This document shows positions 59,266 to 64,000 of a stretch of DNA of 64,000 bases, in pieces; positions within the stretch are counted from its first letter, which is position 1, and each line of letters starts with the position of its first letter. Origin of the DNA: Erwinia rhapontici (GTDB taxonomy: Bacteria; Pseudomonadota; Gammaproteobacteria; Enterobacterales; Enterobacteriaceae); assembly GCF_012271765.1 (NCBI RefSeq), contig NZ_VRKO01000017.1:124001-188000 (forward strand), in the 5' to 3' direction. The notes below the pieces were generated by a model. It was not told the origin of the DNA and made no database searches. It saw only the letters and a list, made by a program, of their open reading frames with translations. The position numbers and the translations under genes were made by a program.

Positions 59266-60309
59266 ATGAAAACGACTACCCGCATTGAGTGGGATAAATA
59301 CACCACTCAACAGGCAAAGCTTAACAGTATCCCGGTGGCGCACGTTGGCACCCATTTCAGCATTGCGCCATCAGTTGCGCAGACGCTGGAAAACAAAACT
59401 CAGCAGTCGAGCGAATTCCTGAAAAAAATCAACGTTTACGCTGTTGATGAGCAGGAGGACGAGAAAATCGGGCTGGGTATTTCTGGGCCTGTTGCGAGCA
59501 CGAATAGCGGCACTACCGTACGCCGTGAGCCGCGTCCGGCACATTCTCTGGACAGCAATAAGTACCGCTGCGAGCAGACGAATTTTGATACCTACATCAC
59601 CTATAAGCAGCTTGATCAGTGGTCGAAATTCCCGGACTTCCAGCAGCGTGTATCTAATCAGATCATCCTTCGCCGCGCACTGGATCGCATCATGATCGGT
59701 TTTAACGGTACTACTCATGCTGAAAAATCTGACCTGGCCGTTAATCCTCTTTTGCAGGATGTAAATATCGGCTGGCTTCAGCAATTCCGCACAAATGCAC
59801 CTCAGCGAGTGATGAAAAACATCACCCTGACCAGCCGCGATGAAGATAACAAAATCATTGCGAAAGGTGATTACGGGAATGCCGACTCACTGGTTAAGGA
59901 TGCGGTAAATAACCTGCTGGACGAATGGTATAAGGATTCCACTGACCTGGTTGTGATCTGTGGTCGTGACATTATCGGCGGCCGAGAGCACGCGGTACTT
60001 AACAGCCTGAGCCAGACCAATCCTAACAGCGAAACGCTGGCGGGGCAGTTGCTGTTATCCAGCAATAAAATTGGCGGCCTCAGTTCCTACATCGCACCGT
60101 ATTTCCCTGGTGGCGCAATGCTGGTGACGTCCTTTAAAAACCTGTCTTTGTACTACATGGAAGATAAGCATCGCCGCATGTTGAAAGATGAGCCTGAATA
60201 CAATCGTGTGAGCACCTATGAATCCTCAAACGATGCCTATGTCGTTGAAGATTATGGTTTCGGCTGCCTGATTGAAGGGATCACCTTCGCAGAAGCAGCA
60301 GGCGAATAA
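59266..60309 (+). CDS. N: major capsid protein (P2 gpN)
   Basis: The shell protein, cleaved near its N-terminus by gpO during maturation. The protein has 347 residues. It aligns with P2 N through FSIAPSVAQTLENKTQQSSE, KIGLGISGPVASTN, FDTYITYKQLDQWSKFPDFQ, GFNGTTHAEKSDLAVNPLLQ and DVNIGWLQQFRTNAPQRVM. AGGAAAG precedes the start. Confidence 0.96.
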   Translation: MKTTTRIEWDKYTTQQAKLNSIPVAHVGTHFSIAPSVAQTLENKTQQSSEFLKKINVYAVDEQEDEKIGLGISGPVASTNSGTTVRREPRPAHSLDSNKYRCEQTNFDTYITYKQLDQWSKFPDFQQRVSNQIILRRALDRIMIGFNGTTHAEKSDLAVNPLLQDVNIGWLQQFRTNAPQRVMKNITLTSRDEDNKIIAKGDYGNADSLVKDAVNNLLDEWYKDSTDLVVICGRDIIGGREHAVLNSLSQTNPNSETLAGQLLLSSNKIGGLSSYIAPYFPGGAMLVTSFKNLSLYYMEDKHRRMLKDEPEYNRVSTYESSNDAYVVEDYGFGCLIEGITFAEAAGE

Positions 60310-60355
60310 ATCACAGACCATGCCGGGGCCATCGTCCCGGCTGACAGGGGGAATC

Positions 60356-61300
60356 ATGCTGACACCGGCAAAAAGACATTTTCAAAATGTCATGGCGCAA
60401 AACCGTGGCAACGGAGTGACAACGTTCGCTGATATGACGGCGTATGAGCAGATTTTGCATCGCCTGCGCATCGATATGAATCGCCTCAAAGGCATTCAGC
60501 GTAAGGAAACTAAGGCAGAAGAAAAGCAAAAGCTGTTACCCGATTATCAGGGCTGGATTGATGGCACGTTGGCGGCTGACAGCGGCCAGGCTGATGAAGT
60601 GCTGACGCGTGTGATGCTCTGGCATATCGATGCCGGGAATATCGCGGAAGCGCTACGCATCGGGGAGTACGTGATCCGCCATCAGCTGGCGATGCCTGAC
60701 CTGTTCCAGCGTACCGCAGCGGTGACGCTGATTGATGAAATCTGCGATCCGGTGCTTGCTGCTTTCAAAGCACAGGCAAATGTCGCCACCGTCAGCGTTG
60801 ATTTGCTGAAGGCGCTGGACGGGCTGACAACCGGGCAGGACGTGCCAGAGCAGGTTCGCGCCAAACTGTGGAAAGCCATCGGGTACACGTTGCGCACCGC
60901 GCCAGAAACCCAGCCAGAAGCGCTGGAATATCTGCAAAAAGCCATCGGTGAATTCAGTGACATTGGCGTGAAGCGTGACATTGAGCAACTGGAGCGCCTT
61001 CTGAAAAAGACCGCGCTGATTGAGGCCGCTGGCGCGGGAAGCGATGGCGATTCAGGGCAGAAAACTGAAATTCCAACGTCAGCAGTGACTGCGGTCACCG
61101 TAATCGATGGTGATCAGACTGCGAATACTCTTGTGCCGGTCGTTGATGTGATCGCGGTTCCTGAAGTGAGCACCGAAACGGCACCGGAACCGGAGGTAAA
61201 GCCAGCGGTAAAACGTGGTCGCCCGGCTGGGGTTAAAAAACCAGCCGCAGCGAAGAATAAGACGGCAGCCGCAGGAAAGAAGGCAGCGGCTGCTAAGTAA
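60356..61300 (+). CDS. M: terminase small subunit (P2 gpM)
   Basis: DNA-recognition subunit of the packaging terminase. The protein has 314 residues, clearly longer than P2 M (~247) because of the C-terminus. The core (to ~235) shows LTPAKRHFQNVMAQNRGNGV and VMLWHIDAGNIAEALRIGEY. The tail from ~245 is Ala/Pro/Lys-rich with an AT-hook-like KRGRPAG followed by alternating Lys-Ala blocks, histone H1-like. P2 M also ends in a KRGRP motif (from memory), so the tail is an elaboration. Start at 60356 after AGGGGG. Confidence 0.92.
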   Translation: MLTPAKRHFQNVMAQNRGNGVTTFADMTAYEQILHRLRIDMNRLKGIQRKETKAEEKQKLLPDYQGWIDGTLAADSGQADEVLTRVMLWHIDAGNIAEALRIGEYVIRHQLAMPDLFQRTAAVTLIDEICDPVLAAFKAQANVATVSVDLLKALDGLTTGQDVPEQVRAKLWKAIGYTLRTAPETQPEALEYLQKAIGEFSDIGVKRDIEQLERLLKKTALIEAAGAGSDGDSGQKTEIPTSAVTAVTVIDGDQTANTLVPVVDVIAVPEVSTETAPEPEVKPAVKRGRPAGVKKPAAAKNKTAAAGKKAAAAK

Positions 61301-61397
61301 AGAATGTGCCCCCGCGCACCAGGCGGCACGGCGGAAGTTTTCAGCATTGCTGTATCTCTTCACGCCGTCCACCGCCTGACCTTTTGAGAGTGAAAGC

Positions 61398-61892
61398 ATG
61401 AGTCTGGTAGCCAGCAAAGCAATAAACCCCCTTGAGGGGGATGCACCGGATATCAATGACGGCGGAGCCAGCGTAACAAGTGGCCCTTTCTGGCCTGAAA
61501 TCCGCCTGGTGGATGTTCGTCGTGATATGCGTCTTAACGGGCTGGTTACCACTGACCGGCTGAAGCATTCGACCACTGAGTCTGTACTGAATATTAACCG
61601 TCAGCTGGCTGAGTGGCGGATAGGGCAGCAGGCTGAAGGCTATGCGTCACTTGATGCTGTGCCATCTGATGAAATTAATGACACGACAGAACTGGTATTC
61701 CTTTATCGCCGTGCTGTGTTCTGCGCAGCGAAAGCGTTGCTGACTGAGGGTTATCGCGATGTTGACACCACCGGGCAGGGGGAGAAACACGCTGCGGCAC
61801 TCACTTCGCAGATAGACACGCTCTGGCGGGATTCTAACTTTGCTGTCCGGGACATTCTTGGCATCAGCCGCGGGCTGGCGGAGCTGGTCTGA
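61398..61892 (+). CDS. L: head completion protein (P2 gpL)
   Basis: Completes and stabilises the filled head before tail joining. The protein has 164 residues. Typical stretches: FWPEIRLVDVRRDMRLNGLV, LNINRQLAEWRIGQQAEGYA and the C-terminal DSNFAVRDILGISRGLAELV. It ends at the base where X begins (TGATG). Confidence 0.93.
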   Translation: MSLVASKAINPLEGDAPDINDGGASVTSGPFWPEIRLVDVRRDMRLNGLVTTDRLKHSTTESVLNINRQLAEWRIGQQAEGYASLDAVPSDEINDTTELVFLYRRAVFCAAKALLTEGYRDVDTTGQGEKHAAALTSQIDTLWRDSNFAVRDILGISRGLAELV

Positions 61893-62095
61893 TGATTGTG
61901 AAAGCGTTGCAGGGCGACACGCTCGACCTTGTATGTCAGCGCCACTACGGCAGCACGCGGGCGGTGACGGAGGCTGTGTTGGCCGCTAATCCCGGTCTGT
62001 GTGAGAAAAGTCCGTTTATGACGGCAGGGCAGGAAATTACGCTGCCGGATATTGCTCCGGCGGCACAGGCGGAGATGGTGCAGCTATGGGACTGA
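61892..62095 (+). CDS. X: tail protein X
   Basis: A small LysM-like tail protein of 67 residues, the P2 length: LQGDTLDLVCQRHYGSTRAV, VLAANPGLCEKSP and ITLPDIAPAAQAEMVQLWD. Overlaps L by one base and the holin by 10 nt. Confidence 0.93.
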   Translation: MIVKALQGDTLDLVCQRHYGSTRAVTEAVLAANPGLCEKSPFMTAGQEITLPDIAPAAQAEMVQLWD

Positions 62096-62376
62096 ATATG
62101 GACAGGGTGGTTTCTTTCCTCGCTTACCTGCCGTCAGCCTTTCTGACTACCCTGGGGCTTTTCTCCCTGACGCAATGGGCAACGCTGATCGGCATCGTGC
62201 TGGGAATACTGACATACCGGCTGAACAAGCGACATAAGCAGCGCGTTGAACAGGAAGAGGAAAAACGCACTGCCATCATGAACCGGCTGGCCGATAAGGC
62301 GGGCAGCCACAACATGAATGAAGTGGTCGGGGCGTTTCAGGAAATGGCCCGGACGGAAAAAAGAGGGCGTGCGTGA
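62086..62376 (+). CDS. holin (HP1-type, class II-like)
   Basis: A 96-residue protein with two hydrophobic helices (about 8-26 and 29-43) and a charged, helical C-terminal half (NKRHKQRVEQEEEKRTAIMN). It is unlike P2 Y and resembles HP1-type holins by pattern. Position before the lysozyme supports the role. ATG at 62086 lies inside X; ATG 62098 is the alternative start. Confidence 0.78.
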   Translation: MGLNMDRVVSFLAYLPSAFLTTLGLFSLTQWATLIGIVLGILTYRLNKRHKQRVEQEEEKRTAIMNRLADKAGSHNMNEVVGAFQEMARTEKRGRA

Positions 62377-62921
62377 TGGGTATTCGAAAGAAAGCGCTGA
62401 TGTGCGCTGTCACGGTGATTATCGGGATTGTCGGTGTGGAGTATGCCGGGGTAGTTAGAACCAGCCCACAGGGGCTGGAGCTTATCGGCGATGCCGAATC
62501 TTGCCGCCGCGATCCCTATGTTTGCCCGGCTGACAAGCTGACCGCCGGGATTGGTTCAACAACTGGCATCCGCGCCGGCCATGTGTACAGCGATAACGAA
62601 ATCGCCGCGATGTGGGTTGAGGATATCAAGCGTGCTGAGCGCTGCATTGACCGGAATTTTAACGGTCGTCTGCTGACTCAGGGGCAGTTTGACGCGATGA
62701 CGTCGGCGGCGTTCAACATGGGCTGCCTCAATCTGATGTGGTTTACCGACCGACTGGGCGTAAAGCAGCGCACAACCCTGTGGCGCTATGCGCAGGAAAA
62801 GCGCTGGCCGGAGATGTGCAACCGGCTGACTGACTTCGTTAATGCCGCAGGCCGCAAGCTACCGGGGCTTGTTAAACGTCGTGAAGCTGAGCGGCTGATG
62901 TGTCTGACACCGGAGGAGTGA
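62373..62921 (+). CDS. endolysin, GH24 lysozyme with SAR-type N-terminus
   Basis: A 182-residue muramidase. An N-terminal weakly hydrophobic helix rich in Ala/Gly/Val (ALMCAVTVIIGIVGVEYAGV) fits a signal-arrest-release sequence, so export would be Sec-dependent and activation timed by the holin/pinholin. GH24 residues: ELIGDAESCRRDPYVCPADK with catalytic Glu, then TAGIGST. Overlaps the holin by 4 nt. Confidence 0.9.
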   Translation: MMGIRKKALMCAVTVIIGIVGVEYAGVVRTSPQGLELIGDAESCRRDPYVCPADKLTAGIGSTTGIRAGHVYSDNEIAAMWVEDIKRAERCIDRNFNGRLLTQGQFDAMTSAAFNMGCLNLMWFTDRLGVKQRTTLWRYAQEKRWPEMCNRLTDFVNAAGRKLPGLVKRREAERLMCLTPEE

Positions 62922-63334
62922 TGATTATTTCCCGGATCTTCTGTGCCGTGGCGGCAGTTCTGACCGTGCTGGCCATCTTCTTCGGTGTGTATTTCAGGCA
63001 GTCAGCGCAGTTGGCCAGGGCGGAAGTAAAGCAGGTCGCTGGTCAGCTGGACAGTGCGAATGCGGTGATCGGCAACGTCCAGTTAGCCATGAAAATTTTC
63101 AGCGTGATAACGGCGGAACGGGTAAATGAAAAAGAACGCGATCGGCAAAAAGGGGAGTTGCGCCGGGCAGCATTACGGGCGGAATTACAGGGTGATCGCT
63201 GTGCCTTTGAGCCTGTGCCTGTTGCTGCTGAACGCAGGTTGCTCGACCGTGCGGGCGGTATACGTCCCCGCGCAGTGCCTGCCCATTCCGGCGGAGCTGC
63301 TTCAGGCAACGCCAGTGCCTTACCCGCACCTTAG
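62921..63334 (+). CDS. i-spanin (Rz/LysB-like)
   Basis: A 137-residue inner-membrane spanin subunit. One N-terminal transmembrane helix (IFCAVAAVLTVLAIFFGVYF) is followed by a periplasmic coiled coil (AQLARAEVKQVAGQLDSANA, then ERVNEKERDRQKGELRRAAL). The start ATG overlaps the endolysin TGA. The o-spanin gene is embedded in its 3' half in another frame, the usual spanin design. Confidence 0.85.
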   Translation: MIISRIFCAVAAVLTVLAIFFGVYFRQSAQLARAEVKQVAGQLDSANAVIGNVQLAMKIFSVITAERVNEKERDRQKGELRRAALRAELQGDRCAFEPVPVAAERRLLDRAGGIRPRAVPAHSGGAASGNASALPAP

Positions 63335-63473
63335 CGGATCACGGATGTTGTACGGTGAGGCGCTGGAGTGGACGGACGCGTTACTTGATGCGCTCGACAG
63401 CGCCAATAAAGACAAAGCCGCTGCGCTGAAAATTGAGCAGCAGCGGGAGGAGGCTGAACATGCTGAAAAGTGA
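63126..63473 (+). CDS. o-spanin lipoprotein (Rz1/LysC-like), nested in Rz
   Basis: In the +1-shifted frame, a lipoprotein signal VIAVPLSLCLLLLNAGCS places the acylated cysteine of the lipobox LNAGC. The true start may be GTG 63192 or 63201 rather than ATG 63126, which would add an unusual 22-residue leader. The mature part has Pro-containing PAQCLPIPAELLQATPVPYP, typical of o-spanins, then extends past Rz into R by 14 nt. Confidence 0.82.
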   Translation: MKKNAIGKKGSCAGQHYGRNYRVIAVPLSLCLLLLNAGCSTVRAVYVPAQCLPIPAELLQATPVPYPHLSGSRMLYGEALEWTDALLDALDSANKDKAAALKIEQQREEAEHAEK

Positions 63474-63945
63474 ATTGCTTCGTGCTGCCATCGTCGCGCA
63501 CAACCCCTTTTTTAAGCAGGAGCCTGATCGCCTGGAAGTGTATGTCACGAAGGGCAATATTCTGGCTTCTGGTACTCCGTCACCATCGTTCGCTTACAAA
63601 TATGAGCTGAACGTGCTGGCGATGGACTACCCAGGCGATCTTGATGACCTTGCCATTCCGTTGTTGCAGTGGGCGCTTGAGTATCAATCCGAGCTGTTGT
63701 TTAACCCGGCCCGCCGTGAGAACGGCATCAGCTTTGATGCGGAAATCCTGAATAACGGCACCGCCGATATTCTTTTTGTTATCAACGCTGCTGAAAACGT
63801 GATCGTCACCAGAGATGAAAACGGGAAATTAGCAACGGTGCATCGTACAGAGCCTAAGCGAACCGATGACATGATCGGTGACTGGAAAACCCTGCTTGCC
63901 GTTAATCAGCACGGCACACCGCAGACCCTGCGGGATGGTGAGTAA
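63460..63945 (+). CDS. R: tail completion protein (P2 gpR)
   Basis: A 161-residue protein starting MLKSELLRAAIVAHNPFFKQ, six nt after GGAGG; P2 R is about 155 residues. The pattern YKYELNVLAMDYPGDLDDLA and LQWALEYQSELLFNP matches the phage tail-completion R family. Its stop overlaps the S start (TAATG). Confidence 0.9.
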   Translation: MLKSELLRAAIVAHNPFFKQEPDRLEVYVTKGNILASGTPSPSFAYKYELNVLAMDYPGDLDDLAIPLLQWALEYQSELLFNPARRENGISFDAEILNNGTADILFVINAAENVIVTRDENGKLATVHRTEPKRTDDMIGDWKTLLAVNQHGTPQTLRDGE

Positions 63946-64000
63946 TGACCCGTGAGCTGATGTTTCACGAACTGGACGCCATTATCGGGCAGGTGTTGGG
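63945..64000 (+). CDS. S: tail completion protein S (5' end only)
   Basis: An ATG overlapping the R stop begins MTRELMFHELDAIIGQVLG and runs off the window. By position it is P2 gpS, which joins tails to heads; the 18 codons are too few for an independent identification. Confidence 0.7.
   Translation, partial: MTRELMFHELDAIIGQVL

Larger units (their letters stand above)
44914..64000. mobile_element. P2-family prophage (left part; continues beyond the window)
   Basis: Immediately after the CpxQ terminator the host order (fieF next in E. coli) is broken by a contiguous P2-like genome: int, C-type repressors, cox, early genes, A, then Q, P, O, N, M, L, X, lysis genes, R and S in P2 order and orientation. 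The left attachment site must lie between about 44900 and 45070; its core cannot be fixed without attR, which is outside. From memory, the P2 site locI of E. coli lies in the same cpxP-fieF interval. Structural and lysis genes are intact, so the prophage may be functional. Confidence 0.95.

Overview
The window is chromosomal DNA of an enterobacterium (Enterobacterales). Gene order and protein sequences follow the Escherichia coli rpoZ-gmk to cpxP segment closely. The LPS-core locus instead has the waaE/wabG/wabN make-up known from Klebsiella and Serratia. Together with the lost gpmM this points to an Erwinia/Pantoea-like (Erwiniaceae) or related genus; that placement is inference.

Layout. 1-3.4 kb: rpoZ (partial), gmk, ligB, yicG. 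3.4-4.8 kb: an AT-rich pocket with an orphan RcsB/NarL-type response regulator. 4.8-9.8 kb: an MFS transporter, yjdM, a LysR remnant, the RNase gene yicC, a DUF3574 lipoprotein and a NupC-type nucleoside transporter. 10-16.8 kb: the conserved rph-pyrE, slmA, dut-coaBC, radC, rpmBG-mutM and coaD block. 16.8-33.3 kb: the LPS-core (waa) locus, running waaE, waaA, waaH, a GT9 gene, a wabH-like gene, wabG, waaQ, a wabN-like gene, a second GT9 gene, galE, waaL, a GT4 gene, waaC, waaF and hldD, on alternating strands. 33.5-42 kb: kbl-tdh, yibQ, envC, a decayed 3' end of gpmM, yibN-grxC-secB-gpsA, cysE and trmL. 42.1-44.9 kb: cpxAR divergent from cpxP, with a perfect CpxR box between them and a CpxQ-like sRNA in the cpxP 3' UTR.

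From just after the CpxQ terminator (about 44.9 kb) to the window end lies a P2-family (Peduovirus-like) prophage that continues past the edge. Order: int, two tandem C-type repressors, cox, early genes (several very small), dam, replication gene A, a second adenine methylase, an antisense SOS-box gene, an AT-rich membrane/coiled-coil gene, then Q, P, O, N, M, L, X, holin, SAR-type endolysin, Rz, Rz1, R and the start of S. The module is complete over the part seen; no int, terminase, portal or capsid gene is broken.

How it works together. The repressor/cox intergenic region holds two strong palindromic operators and four helically phased 10-bp repeats. Similar phased repeats occur next to int, which fits Cox acting both as repressor and as excision factor. 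A perfect LexA box in front of a small antisense gene suggests an SOS-controlled antirepressor. A TGT-N12-ACA element between P and O is the expected Ogr/Delta late-promoter site. The most interesting uncharacterised elements are the duplicated repressor, the SOS-box gene with its divergent AT-rich membrane gene (a possible exclusion or defence cargo), and a small antisense gene bracketed by 35-bp direct repeats in the early operon.
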